NCBI GenBank assembly: GCA_024516035.1
Contig: CM044956.1
Span: 4,728,583 to 4,792,582 of the forward strand
Reading direction: 5' to 3'
Length of the DNA: 64,000 nucleotides
DNA from: Bactericera cockerelli
Taxonomy: Eukaryota > Arthropoda > Insecta > Hemiptera > Triozidae
Positions 53,588 to 64,000 of this stretch are shown in pieces. The notes under the pieces are model-generated. The model saw only the letters and a list, made by a program, of their open reading frames with translations, ran no database searches and had not been told where the DNA came from. Position numbers and translations under genes: made by a program. Positions within the stretch are counted from its first letter, which is position 1, and each line of letters opens with the position of its first letter.

Positions 53588-54033
53588 TTTCAAACGTTCG
53601 TACAACACAATTTCGCAGGACATAATGTTCTTTCAACACAAATTCACTCAGCATAACGGTCGCACAACATAATCGATTTCGATTATTATGCTGTATGAAC
53701 TTGTGTTGAACGAACGCACACCGGCATTTTTCATCATCGAATGCCGTATTTTTCTTTCTAACCAAAGTTAACCAAACGGGAATAAAATGAACCAAACTGG
53801 AAGCAAGTCATTTTTCTTTTGGAAGAGGAAAAATTTCCACTTCCAAAGTTAACCAAAGTGGAAGTAGAAAATTCTTGCTTCCAGTTCTTTTATATGTTAA
53901 GTCCATTGTTTATCTTTAAATGTAACCAAACGCATTTTTCTTTCACGAATGACCTTGGAATAAAATGGAAATATTTGGAAAAAACCTAACCAGGAAATTT
54001 TTTTTAGTTAGAAAGAAAAATACGACTATAATT
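53588..54033 (-). mobile_element. 'ACAGCATAATGG' array and MITE X, inverted copy
   Basis: Array at 53588-53725, MITE X at 53742-54033 with both TIRs. Same neighbour order as 40849-41410, reversed. Confidence 0.85.
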
Positions 54034-54261
54034 ATTCACACGATGCTTGGAATGCAAAGCTTTTCACGAATTCTACTCATTTCCTTGATGTTTGGGCGCG
54101 AATTATTTGTTTACTTTTTAAATTTTTACATTCAAATTTTGTGAACTGCGGCGATCTTGTGATCTGTGTGTGATTTTATTCAAATGTATTCCTACCTATT
54201 TCAAATTTAATTTTCCCTTTGAATATTCAAGTAAATTGGTGTTTAATTGCTACATACATTA

Positions 54262-54916
54262 CCGTAAGACGGGGTTACTTTGCTCCACTTTTAAGATATT
54301 TCTTACAAAATGTTGCATAACTTTTTTATTATTCCAAATAAACAATTAATTAATAATTCATTTTGTAGGCAAGGACATTGTTTTTCAATAAAAATTAGAA
54401 ACTTTCGTTTTCCATTTGCTAACTATGAAAAAAAACTCAACTAATCTTTGGAGCAATTTTACCCCATAGGTGGGGTTACATTGCACCACCTGTGATACGC
54501 TGTAGGAAATCCCTATTTTAGACGTAGTGGAGCAAAATAAAACTGCTCAGTTTTTATAGCATGTGAGAGAGAATTTAAAACTAAGAAAACAGAAAAAAAA
54601 ATGGTGAAAAAATATTGATTTTTCATGTAGGTACCATTTATTAAAAAAAGAGTTAAAATTCATATAAATGCCTAGAAATTATCCAGCCATAATTTAAGGG
54701 AAAAAACTATGATCAACTTTGAGAACTGATAACAGCAGCAACAACTTGTTGAATGAGTGTTTTGATCATTAGGCACGACTGTCAAATCATAACAATTATT
54801 TTGGGAGGATTTATTTTTAGATACAGTGCATTCTGTTTCCACGAGAGGGCTGCACTTGATGGACATAGAGTGGAGCAATTTTACCCCTTAAGGCGCAAAC
54901 TAAACCCGTCTTACGG
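54262..54916. mobile_element. 655-bp TA-flanked MITE
   Basis: CCGTAAGACGGGGTTACTTT / CCCGTCTTACGG ends with TA duplicated (54260-54261, 54917-54918). Internal repeats TGGAGCAATTTTACCCC. Suggests a Tc1/mariner-type non-autonomous element. Confidence 0.82.
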
Positions 54917-55140
54917 TACATTATTACTGGGAGTCTTTAAAGAAATTCCTCTGTGCTGTTTCCATTATTTAGAACTATTGCACCCTACTTGGCTCACTTT
55001 AAAACACATCTGCTATTAGAAGGTGTTTTATGGTTTGGAATGTATTGTTTCCAGCTCTTGTCCTGGGTATCCAAGAGTTTGGAGTCGGATGTGAGACGCC
55101 GTTTCCTTGCATTCACCACATATCCTACACTCTAAGGTCT

Positions 55141-55345
55141 GTCCCGGTAGCTCAGTGTTCCAGGCATCTGTCTGGTAATCCAGATGTCATGGGTGCGAGA
55201 CCCATCCGGGACATAACAAGTTACCCTCCTAATTGGGATTTCGCCTGCATAATAATATGTCTTCCTGCTGGAATAATGGGACTATAGACTGTAAAAAGAA
55301 TAGTTCTAATTGGGCAGTATAAATAAGGCAATATTATTATTGTAT
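55141..55345 (+). repeat. Family D SINE, variant head
   Basis: TCCCGGTAGCTCAGTGTTCC with CTGGTAATCCAG, GGGTGCGAGACCCATCCGG; body to GGCAATATTATTATT. 55346-55939 holds nothing recognised and should contain the WDHD1 promoter/5' UTR. Confidence 0.83.
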
Positions 55346-55939
55346 ACCCTATTGTTGTGATTTCTCAGGAAACATTGACGTGTTAGTAGACCAACTATTT
55401 CACTGGTCATTGTTCTACCCAATCTAATGAGTTTTTAGGTTGTTATTTTTGAAGATAATTTATCATCAAAATTTTTATCATTTCATTAGATTGACGAAAT
55501 AAATAATAACCGCCTACCTGGTTCCTAATAAAACTTAGCCATTACATTTTATTACTAACATACTAAATGTACAGTGCAATGTTACCAGCCCCTGGGGACA
55601 TGAGCTTACACCTGCATGTGGACCCATCTATTGAGAATTATCTAGGTGCACTCGGTTCGACATTACACCCCCTGTGTACCCTAGAGATAGCTCTAGACCA
55701 AGAGCTTGTTTGATAACTAACTGGGCTAATTGCCTATTTTAATATTTTAAATCGTTTGCCTTAATTTTGTTTGGCTAATTTAGAAATCGCACTTGCAGTG
55801 AAAGTCATAAAGAGTTAAAAAATATTCTTTATCAAAATCAAAGTGCCATGAAACCCCTCCCTAGTCACTAAAGAATAGTGCAATTGCATAAGTTTATAAA
55901 AATCAAGTTTCCAGAGAAAATTAATAATTGTGTGTGGTC

Positions 55940-56016
55940 ATGGCTCCATCAAGAAAAGCTCCTAGATATGCACATAGTGATGGACACACTGGAATATGCT
56001 ACTCAACAGATGGAAA
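55940..56016 (+). CDS. WDHD1: WDHD1 exon 1 (coding)
   Basis: MAPSRKAPRYAHSDGHTGIC then YSTDGK; phase 2 out, donor GTAAGT. Confidence 0.92.
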
Positions 56017-59000
56017 GTAAGTCTGTATTAGTAAGTCATTGAGTGAGTGGGTGTTTCTTGTGTGTTTTCAATGTGCTTGGGAGTAAACTTGTAACTCTGG
56101 ACACAGCATCTAACATTTTCAAGAAATCTTAAAAGTAAAACACTGGAAATACCCACACATGTTTATGCTCTGATGCACAAAATCATTTGTGGATTTTGTG
56201 GTCATGTTGATGTTGTTCAGGCTTCTATTAGGCTGGATGATGTTAATACAATTTAATTAATTTCAGTAGATTGATTTTTGTCATTGGGCATTTACCTGAA
56301 GGTTAATGATTTCAGCTGAGACAATTTTGGTAAAGTGTGTTTAAGGTAATATTATGATGAATATTTTATTGATTTCTTAAAAGAGGGTGTAAGCTGAAAG
56401 TTTTTTCATGCTCTAGAGTTTTCACAACTTTTTATCAAAATTACCAGTTCTTGAGCCAAAATTTCTCATGTCCATTTCAGCCCTAAAATCTGACTCATAC
56501 CTAATCAACCACTTGAAAATGATGTGATACATCAAAACAGACCATAATTTTGTCCTTTGTCTCCTGTAATTTAAAAAAACAATCTCCCATTGACCCAAAA
56601 AATGTTTTGGCATGAAAACCTATGCAAATTTGGGGGTTCTTTTAAGTACATTTTCTCACTTCCCTCAAAAACATATTGAGATTAGATAAAATGTTTCACA
56701 GAGTCCTATTAGAAATGACCATATCTACTTATCATTTAATATTTTTCTGGACTGCCCTGTTTTATTCTCTACTTTCTTTTCAGGAACCTGATTACTTGTG
56801 GCAGTGAAGGTGACATTAGAATTTGGCATGGCTTTGAAGATGATGATCCAACTGAGAAGTGTGTGGGAGAAAAAGCATTTGCTGTTGCACAAGTTGTAAG
56901 TTACCACCATATTAATATAATCATGGAGTTTTTTTTTTACTCTTGAGTTTCTGCTTTATTTTTCTTAATTGTGCAAGAGTAGGATAATATAGATGGCTGT
57001 TGTGTGGATTGGTATGAACCATGGGTTGTGTTGATTCTGTCAGTCTGCTCCTAAAAGTCCAATGTGCTCCGGAACCCCCATGACACCAACAACCTGTTTA
57101 ATTACCAAGAACAACCTACAACCCTCACACCAACAAACCTATGGACCAACCCAGTTGAGACTGTTTCCTTGACTTTGACACTGCTGCCACTGCTACTTCC
57201 ACAACAACATTAGAAAACTGCAAAAGTTCATTCAATATGTACTTAATTTTTTAAAAACTATTTAAATTAATCCTGAAATTTACATGAATATCTTAAAGTT
57301 TTCTAATGAATGATAAATTGCAAAATCAATTTAGGACTTAAATTTCACTACCAACAAGTAATATTAGAGTGTCTTGTTTTAACAGCCAAATGCCTGGTTT
57401 CATGGTTTAGTATTAGGAAAGGGTCCTTTTAATTATTAAGTGGACCTACTAGGTTGTATTTTATGTTTTCAAAAGATTTTTTATATTAATTTAATTTCAT
57501 TAAATAATGATGTGAAATCCATTGACATTTGTTTCATTCATAATCAACAAAACACTGCAACAGCTCAATGACTCCCAATTTGGTACAGAGTCTCCTTTAG
57601 GTGCTTACTAAGAGAGGATTTTAAAAAAATTACAAATAGTTCGCCAGCCAGATGCAAAAACCTCAACGGCGACAAAGTGCCAAGTTTAAGCTAGTAATAA
57701 ATGCTATCAAATTGGCCTTATTTTAGCTGTATACTCAGTTACAAAGTTACTATCCTTTTTTGTAATTAGCTAGAGTAAAACACTCTTTGTTCTAATATTC
57801 TGATGTCATTTTCACAGGGAGATAAGCTCTATGTTGGCACAGATCATAACAATGTCCAAGCATTTACCTTCCCTGGTGCTGACTTGGACAGGATATGTAC
57901 ACGCTTTACTGCCCCGGTCACTTGCATCTCAATCATCAAAGACTGGCTGGTGGCAGGATCTAGGTAATAACTTCTTCTTCTTTCACTTTGTCGTTGTGAT
58001 ATGACCATGCAGTTGAAAGCAACATTAAACCCAAATTTAAAAAGAAAAAAATCTTTATCTTCGTCTTTTCCTCGAACTACTTGGGGTTGGCATTGGTCAA
58101 CCTTTTTCATCCTCATGGTTGAGGTTGGTTCTGGTAACTCTACTTCAAATTTTTAGAGCTGGATGTCCTTCTTAACAACCAACTCTGCTGAGGGCACACC
58201 AACGAATTGTGTTATTGTCTTTTACCCAGACATGCCTATCACAGTATCTGTGTTATGTTAAGCCTTTAAAATTGAATTGGATGATGTTTGACAATCTAGA
58301 CCCTAGTAAATTACTCAAAAAAAAAATATAAATGTGCTTTTTGACGTGTTAACTTAATTATAACTTTCCCCCTAAAAGTGCAACAGATCTTGTACTTCAA
58401 GGCGATTTTTAATGAAAAAACTGTAAAATGAACTTAAATAAATTCCTTCCTTCCTAATTACATATAGTCAAATTGCAATTAACACACAATTGGAACTCTG
58501 TGAACACAAAGTCTGGGTGCTCAGGAGGTTCAAATCCTTCCATCACCACAAAACACTCATGGTAGGTACATATTTATACAGGGTGTAACAGACTTGATGT
58601 AAAATCTCTTAAGGGGTGGTAGTACAGATCATTTCCAACCACTAATATTCTATAACACTTTTGATTTAACTTTATGGTTCTCGAGATATTATTTTTTTGA
58701 ATTATTTTTACAAGTCCCTTGCCACTCGACAAAGAACGGCATCTAACTCCATAAATACAGTAGATGAGGCAATAAATTTATCTTTTTCCATAAGATGACA
58801 ATATTTCACTATTATTTAGACCAGATTTATTCTTAAAAATAGCACACGTACTGAAAAAAATTAGCAGCATCAGAAAATTTATCGCAAACATGAAATCCAC
58901 ATGAAACTTCAGCCGCCATTTTCTCAAAATACTGCCCACATAAAGTATTGGTTTCATTTGTTTAAAAACTTGTTTGAAGTCTTAACTTTTAGAAAATATG

Positions 59001-62000
59001 ACACACTTGATATAAATTTTTCATTTTTTATTGAAACCAAGAGAAATTAAAAAAAAGTCGGTCAGTACTACTCACTGTTACTACTAGGCTACCATCCTAC
59101 TTTTACCTAGGGAACTAATTTTTTTCATCAATTAGACAAATTATGGTTGCTACTTATTTTCCAACGGCCCAAAAGGTTAGCCTGAGTAGACTCTTAACTT
59201 GGAGGTCACTGGTTTGAATCTCAAGTATGGCAAATTAGTATGTGCGTATCCATGTGTGATACTTAGCTGTGGTGCTTCAGAAATCAACATTAATCATAAT
59301 TGTTCAAAAGAGGGAAAGGGTCTCAATAAGAAAATAGTTTGAATGAAATGAAACAATAAAACATAACAATGTACCTACATAGTTAACACCCACAGGTGGT
59401 ACAGTACATACTGAACATAGGTTGATACATCGAGGTACATATATTATTATGTTAGTAGATACCGAATTTTAATAAAACACATGAAATACTAAAATATTAA
59501 AGTCAGTAAGGTTAACGAGCTGAAATCTATCGTGGATTTTTTTTTTTTTACGGTTACCTTTTTGAGTGCAAAAAGGTTATTTACTATGTTGGTAGGTAGA
59601 AATATTAAATAAAGATCACAGAAACACATACCTAATTTCTTATTTTTACACCATCCAACAATGTTTAAAAAAAAAAAAAAAATAATGATACTTTTTTTCT
59701 TTTTTATTTACTTGTTCCTGATAAAATTGTGTCTTTGGTATTTTTTTTCATTTCATATTTAGGAGGTACTAAAAAATATCAGTTTTAATTTTTGTGTTCA
59801 TCAGGATCGTGCTGTCACAACAGCTCGAACTCGCCCTACTAAAAATATTAAAATATTTGCCAGGGGCTAGGAGTCTGAATGTTACAGACCTCTCTTTAAA
59901 TAAATATTCATTTAAAAAAAATTGCCATAATATTGAGACTCAAACCAGTGACCTCCAAGTTAAAAGTCCGTCGCCTTATCAATGAATCTACTGAGGCTAA
60001 CCTTTTAGGTCGTTGGAAAATAAATGGCTACCATAATTTGTCAAATTGATTAAAAAATTAGTTCCCTAGGTAAAAGTAGGATGGTAGCCTAGTAGTAACA
60101 GTGAGTAGTACTGACCGACTTTTATTTAAATTTCTCTTGGTTTCAATAAAAAATGAAAAATTTATAACAAGTGTGTCATATTTTCTAAAAGTTAAGACGT
60201 CAAGCAAGTTTTTACTCAAATTAAACCAATACTTTATGTATGCAGTATTTTGAGAAAATGGCGGCTGAAGTTCCAGGTGGATTTCATGTTTGCGATAAAT
60301 TTTCCACTGCTGCTAATTTTTTTCAGTACGTATGCTATTTTTAAGAATAAATCTGGTCTAAATAATAGTGAAATATTGTTATCTTATGGAAAAAGTTAAA
60401 TTTATTGCCTCATCTACTGTATTTATGGAGTTAGACGCCATTCTTTGTCGAGCGGCAGGGGACTTGTAAAAATAATTCAAAAAAATAATATCTCGAGAAC
60501 CATCAAGTTAAATCAAAAGTGTTATAGAATATTAATGGTTGGAAATGATCTGTACTACCACCCCTTAAGAGATTTTACATTAAGTCTGTTACACCCTGTA
60601 TAAAATCAAGCTCGCCGGAGAGGCCAGCGTTCGTCAAGAGAACACGCGCCAGCCGACCTATATTAACACGTAAGAGAGCTTGTATGTATTTTGATTAATT
60701 AATTGTTTACCTCCACTTCCCGTTATTTTTTAGTAAATTTTATTTCATATTCTTAATTAGGTACTGTGAATAGTAATTTATTTAGGTATAGAGAATATAC
60801 ATTTTTTTTTTCTGGTTAGGCACTTTAACCAATTACTTTTCTTCCTTGAAAATTGAAATTGGTATTTACTTGTAAAATTTATTTTTTTGAGTATAAAAAA
60901 GAAAATAATAATAATTTATTTAAGTTTGTACTTACTATGTTACTTGAAATAACGAGATTTTAAAATTTAAAATAAAATATTTCTTTTACAGTGACATGAA
61001 GGTCCATGCATTCAACTTGAGCAGTGGTGCAGAGAAAGTTATCACATGTCACAATGGACCCATTCTGGAAGTTGCTTTGGACCCACAACTGGAATACTTG
61101 GTAACTGATATACCGCTTTCGCATTACTACTCGGTCAGAATTTTCCGCTCCGGCCGGGATTCGAATTCGCAACCTCCGGGTCATTAACCAATGGTCTTAA
61201 CCACTGAGCCACGGAGGTCGGCGAAGGTTGAAGAATACTTACCTATCACAGTAGCTCAATTGATATTAATCGGTGGTTCGAGTCCCAAAGTTGTGCAAAT
61301 TTTTAGTAAAACTAGTTTCAGTAATTACTGTGATATCAAGATTCAGGGCGAAATTCATAGACAACATCGATAACTTATGTCATTGCTTTGCATTGGGTTT
61401 CTCTATCTTGAACAGTGCGCAATCCGAGGCTTAGGGAGAAGTTAATAGACGTTTTTGTAATACCTCTGTGGCGCTAAGTCACGGATTGCACACTCTGTAA
61501 GATAGGGAAAACCTGATGCTTAGCAATGACTTGTGATATAGAATTTGTCTATTAATTTCGCCCTTAGTGCCACAGAGGTATTACAAAAACGTCTAATAAT
61601 TCCGCCCTAATTCTTCTTCTTCTTTCACTTTGCCTTTTCCCAATCCTCCTTGGGGTCGGCATTGTTCAACCTCATGGTTGAGGTCGGTTGGTTGTGGCAC
61701 ATATTTTACTCCAGGATGCCCTTCCTAACGTCAACGATTCTGTTTGATATAACGTCCAAATTAGGACGGGGGTTTTTACGCTCCATTCGCTGGGAATCGT
61801 GCCAGTTACCCACATTAACATCACCCAGCCTGGGTAGGGCCGGAAATGGCAGCCTCACGTGTTCGGGGGGAACAGAATTTTCTGTTTGATGAGTCTGCTT
61901 CGACCAGGAATCGAACTCAGGATCTCTTGATAACGGGCAGTAGTCACAACCGTTACGCCACGGAGGCTGGCGTAAAGGCAGGCGGATATCAAGATTAATT

Positions 62001-64000
62001 AGATATATTTTACTATGGAATTCATTGTAGCTGACCTCAGTAGCTTGAACGATAAGTCGATGGACTTGTAACCTGGAGGTCGGTGGTTCAAGTCACGATT
62101 TCGGCGTAGATTTAGTAAAGCGAGTTTGAGTAGTTGTAGCCAGCTTGGCTACAACTGGAGGATTGAGTGATGGTCTCCAGCCAACTTTATTTCAAAGTTG
62201 GCTCGTCCTGAACCACATATTTCTATGTGCGGTCAACCATCATGAGGACATAGACTTTTCTTTATAAGCCATTAAACCCTTAGGAAAATGCAAGCTAGCC
62301 TTACTTGTAAGGGTTGGCTAGTCTGTTCTCTGTTTATATTCCTCTAGCGAACCACTGGTCTTCTCCCTGTTTAACGTCCCCCAGCCAGACTTGAGTAGTT
62401 GTGATATCACGTAATTATAATAAAATTGCTTAGCAATCTCTTTCACACAACCCTTATTCAATTTTTTTTTTTTCCCTTGAACCACCCTCGCTACTCTCCA
62501 TCACCAGGCAACGTCTTGCTGTGACGGTCTCATCCGGGTCTTCTCCATGGACTCCATCGTCACCTCGGAGGAGGCCTCCCCCCTCCAAACCTGGCCTGAC
62601 TTCATCCCCAAGTCCAACGACTTTGAAACTAGTCCTGTCTCCGCGCGGGTGGCGTGGAGTCCCAATGAGAACCGCTGGCTCGCCATCCCCCATGCGGGGA
62701 AGGTGCATCTCTACGACACCGGGTCCTGGCTCAAGGCATTCAGTCTGGCGTTTGATGAATGTGAATTCCAGGTAAGTGGATTAAAAAAAAAAAAAAAATG
62801 AAATCGGAGCAAAAAAATATTATTTTTTTACAATAATGAACACAATACTTCCGATTTCTAATATTAGAGATTAATCAGAAGTAATAATATTATAATATTT
62901 ATAATAATCTTACTGTAACATTGAACTCAGTAGCTTGATCGATAAGGCGGCGGACTTGTAACCTGGAGGCTTAAGGTCGGTGGTTTGAGTAGTTGTGATA
63001 TCACGCAAGTGATTAACACAAATATGACATGTATAACTTATATGTACACAAGCTTATTCAGGGTGGACCAAAAAACGTTTACACCCGTTAATGGTACATT
63101 ACTGACGCTATTTCTAGACCGGATCTGTAATCCGTTTTTTCGGCTTCGCCTTCGTAACTGCACAAAGTGATTTTTCACACCTTTTCGAAAAAGTCCGACT
63201 TTGGCTTCGTTTCTGTTTAAGATGAGTTTATTCTGCACGACTCTGCAGAAAGCCAACAAAATTTCGATGTGTCTAGATACGCCACTTTGTTTTTTACGGT
63301 TTGGTTTGTCATATTTTTTTATACCTGAGCAGAAAAAGAATTATTGTCATTGTTCAAAGTTAAAAGTCCTGCTATGATGAATTAAAGATGGGTTATTTAT
63401 AAAAAAATCATTTAAATATTCTATTTCTATACCTTGGCCAGCCTCCGTGGCGTAAAGGTTGCGACTACTACCTGTAGTCCAGAGAACGCGAGTTTGACTC
63501 CCGGTTGGGGCAGACTTTTCGACGAAAATTCTGTTCCATCCAAACACGTGACGCTGACATTTCCGACCCTACCCAGGCTGGGTGAAGCTAATATGTGTAG
63601 CACTATGTGTGTAGTAAATCGGAGGGTAAAATCCCGTCTTCACTGCTTCAAATCAGGACGTACATCAGAATTAGAATTAACTGGTCACAATAGATCTAAA
63701 GAAAGGTCGGTGTGATAATTAGTGCTTCTCTTGTGGAACTCCAACCAGTCTATAATAATCTATAAGTAGCCTTCATTGAAGAAATAAAATTACAATGAGA
63801 CAAATGACAGAAAAAAAATGTACATAAAATGACATAACATTAACAGAAAATACATACAATATACATAATTGTATATATTTGTATATTCATAAATAAAGTG
63901 TTCTTCTTAAATTTCAGTTGTGGAACTATAATAAATAAATAATAAATCATTTGTTTTATTTTTAATATTTTTTTTGTATACAGAGGACCCATCCTAAGCC
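55940..64000 (+). CDS. WDHD1: WDHD1 (AND-1/CTF4), 5' part, spliced
   Basis: Six exons (725 bp, ~241 codons) from ATG 55940, running off the window. APSRKAPRYAHSDGHTGICY, NLITCGSEGDIRIWHGFEDD, VGEKAFAVAQVGDKLYVGT, NVQAFTFPGADLDRICTRFT, SCCDGLIRVFS and ARVAWSPNENRWLAIPHAGK follow the N-terminal WD40 propeller of WDHD1 in order. Known role: trimeric replisome hub linking CMG helicase to DNA polymerase alpha and to cohesion factors. The SepB/CTF4 and HMG regions lie to the right. The start is clear: MAPSRK...RY.H matches vertebrate MPATRKPMRYGH. Confidence 0.92.
56784..56895 (+). CDS. WDHD1: WDHD1 exon 2
   Basis: (K)NLITCGSEGDIRIWHGFEDD to AFAVAQV; acceptor CTTTTCAG, donor GTAAGT. The preceding intron 56017-56783 shows no repeat I recognise. 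Confidence 0.93.
57818..57963 (+). CDS. WDHD1: WDHD1 exon 3
   Basis: GDKLYVGTDHNNVQAFTFPG to WLVAGS; phase 0 in, phase 2 out, donor GTAATA. Intron 56896-57817 is AT-rich with no recognised repeat. Confidence 0.93.
58040..58220 (-). repeat. Degenerate Family A 3' region
   Basis: TTGGGGTTGGCATTGGTCAA...CATGGTTGAGGTTGG and GGATGTCCTTCTTAACAACC resemble the reversed Family A end at 61640. Confidence 0.55.
58579..60598. mobile_element. 2.0-kb foldback element with ~600-bp arms
   Basis: CAGGGTGTAACAGACTTGAT / GTCTGTTACACCCTG ends; arms 58579-59185 and 59995-60598 match inverted at roughly 90-95 percent over AGATCATTTCCAACC, GAATAAATCTGGTCTAAA and GGTAGCCTAGTAGTAACAG blocks. TATA flanks both sides (58575-58578, 60599-60602). 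No transposase. Lies in WDHD1 intron 3; its transcript would form a long hairpin. Confidence 0.93.
59165..60005. repeat. Loop of the foldback element with inverted Family B remnants
   Basis: GGTTAGCCTGAGTAGACTCT (59176) forward and CAATGAATCTACTGAGGCTA (reverse, 59980) are degenerate Family B heads. The foldback may have formed between two oppositely oriented SINE-bearing copies. Confidence 0.65.
60992..61100 (+). CDS. WDHD1: WDHD1 exon 4
   Basis: (S)DMKVHAFNLSSGAEKVITC to LDPQLEYL; matches WDHD1 SSDFLVKIVDV...LSFDPKDIFL; donor GTAACT. Confidence 0.92.
61105..61222 (-). repeat. tRNA-derived SINE head next to the exon 4 donor
   Basis: Reverse: GACCTCCGTGGCTCAGTGGT, TAAGACCATTGGTTAATG, GCGAATTCGAATCCCGGCC. 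It begins only a few bases after the splice donor. Distinct from A-F. Confidence 0.75.
61345..61615. mobile_element. Nested PIF/Harbinger-like MITEs
   Basis: Three family ends: GGGCGAAATTCATAGACAAC (61346), GTCTATTAATTTCGCCC (61547-61563) and TCTAATAATTCCGCCC (~61591). Two copies of the 1750/28793 family inserted into each other. Confidence 0.75.
61620..61975 (-). repeat. Family A SINE, long form
   Basis: Reverse full copy: hairpin GTTCAACCTCATGGTTGAGG, body, head CAACCGTTACGCCACGGAGG. Confidence 0.88.
62030..62420 (+). repeat. Family B SINE split by a Family H insertion
   Basis: Family B 62034-62137 continues at 62403 (GATATCACG). The break carries Family H. Confidence 0.88.
62138..62390 (+). 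mobile_element. Family H retroposon with 12-bp target duplication
   Basis: TTGAGTAGTTGT at 62126-62137 and again 62391-62402. The element is 253 bp, AGCCAGCTTGGCTACAACTG to GTCCCCCAGCCAGAC. Gives exact family ends; no A tail. Confidence 0.9.
62508..62771 (+). CDS. WDHD1: WDHD1 exon 5
   Basis: ATSCCDGLIRVFSMDSIVTS to LAFDECEFQ; phase 0 both sides; acceptor CATCACCAG, donor GTAAGT. SCCDGLIRVF completes the blade begun in exon 4. Confidence 0.93.
62920..63040 (+). repeat. Family B SINE, internally shortened
   Basis: CAGTAGCTTGATCGATAAGG head and GTGGTTTGAGTAGTTGTGAT, with the pre-body segment deleted. Confidence 0.82.
63058..63330. other. Possible decayed TIR element
   Basis: CAGGGTGGACCAAAAAACGT starts a stretch with no matching inverted end found by eye. 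No coding signal defended. Confidence 0.3.
63435..63690 (+). repeat. Family A SINE
   Basis: GCCAGCCTCCGTGGCGTAAA head, body CCTACCCAGGCTGGGTGAAG. 63691-63983 is AT-rich and unassigned. Confidence 0.82.
63984..64000 (+). CDS. WDHD1: WDHD1 exon 6 (cut by window end)
   Basis: TTTTGTATACAG acceptor then RTHPK in phase 0. Too short to confirm by homology. Confidence 0.5.

Noticed and set aside
57844..58116. 90-codon minus-strand frame overlapping WDHD1 exon 3
   Set aside because: Antisense shadow of the exon and a degenerate repeat.
62454..62708. Minus-strand frames opposite WDHD1 exon 5
   Set aside because: GC-rich exon leaves open antisense frames; no domain.
1..64000. Bacterial-style operons, ribosome binding sites or terminators
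   Set aside because: Spliced genes, SINEs and LTR/LINE elements show a eukaryotic chromosome.

Overview
The window is animal nuclear DNA, most likely from an arthropod or a close invertebrate relative. Three spliced genes with GC-rich exons and canonical GT/AG junctions sit in AT-rich introns. Those introns are saturated with tRNA-derived SINEs, TIR elements, LINE tails and one BEL/Pao LTR element. No bacterial or plasmid feature is present. The species cannot be named from the sequence.

Layout. (1) 1-28722, plus strand: the 3' part of MROH1, a maestro HEAT-like repeat protein. Fifteen exons chain in phase for 950 codons to a stop. One intron carries a complete, very young BEL/Pao element (6858-13733, identical 263-bp LTRs, 5-bp target duplication), and another carries a solo LTR of the same family. 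(2) 31561-37259, minus strand: DTL/CDT2, the WD40 substrate receptor of the CRL4-Cdt2 ubiquitin ligase. Six exons give 516 codons; the first coding exon is unresolved. It is tail-to-tail with MROH1. (3) 38-55.9 kb: no host gene recognised, only mobile-element debris. This includes a 4-kb element in which a reverse transcriptase with a restriction-like endonuclease domain lies between ~290-300 bp inverted repeats. (4) 55940 to the window end, plus strand: the 5' part of WDHD1 (AND-1/CTF4), the replisome WD40 hub. DTL and WDHD1 are head-to-head about 17 kb apart and both act in DNA replication control.

The most unusual feature is in MROH1. At eight of its exons a piece of exon edge plus its splice site has been duplicated locally. 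The copies range from one extra to a 34-copy 45-bp array of coding sequence plus 5' splice site (4449-5978), a ~19-copy 32-bp array of another donor (20967-21650), a triplicated exon 3' half with its donor (15.8-18.2 kb), and four extra acceptor-plus-exon-start copies (18.5-19.35 kb). I saw nothing similar at the DTL or WDHD1 exons in this window.

Repeat families are given local letters. A: head like 'CCTCCGTGGCGTAACGGTTG'. B: 'CAGTAGCTTGATCGATAAGG'. C: 'AGTCAAGTGGTTAACGCGCT'. D: 'GTAGCTCAGTGGTAAAGGCG'. E: 'CCGTGGCCGAGTGGGTAACG'. F: tRNA-Gly-like. G: 'GGTTGGGTGGAAGAGATTGC', ending in TAAA repeats. H: an unclassified ~250-bp retroposon. X: a MITE with TIR 'CGTATTTTTCTTTCTAACC'.
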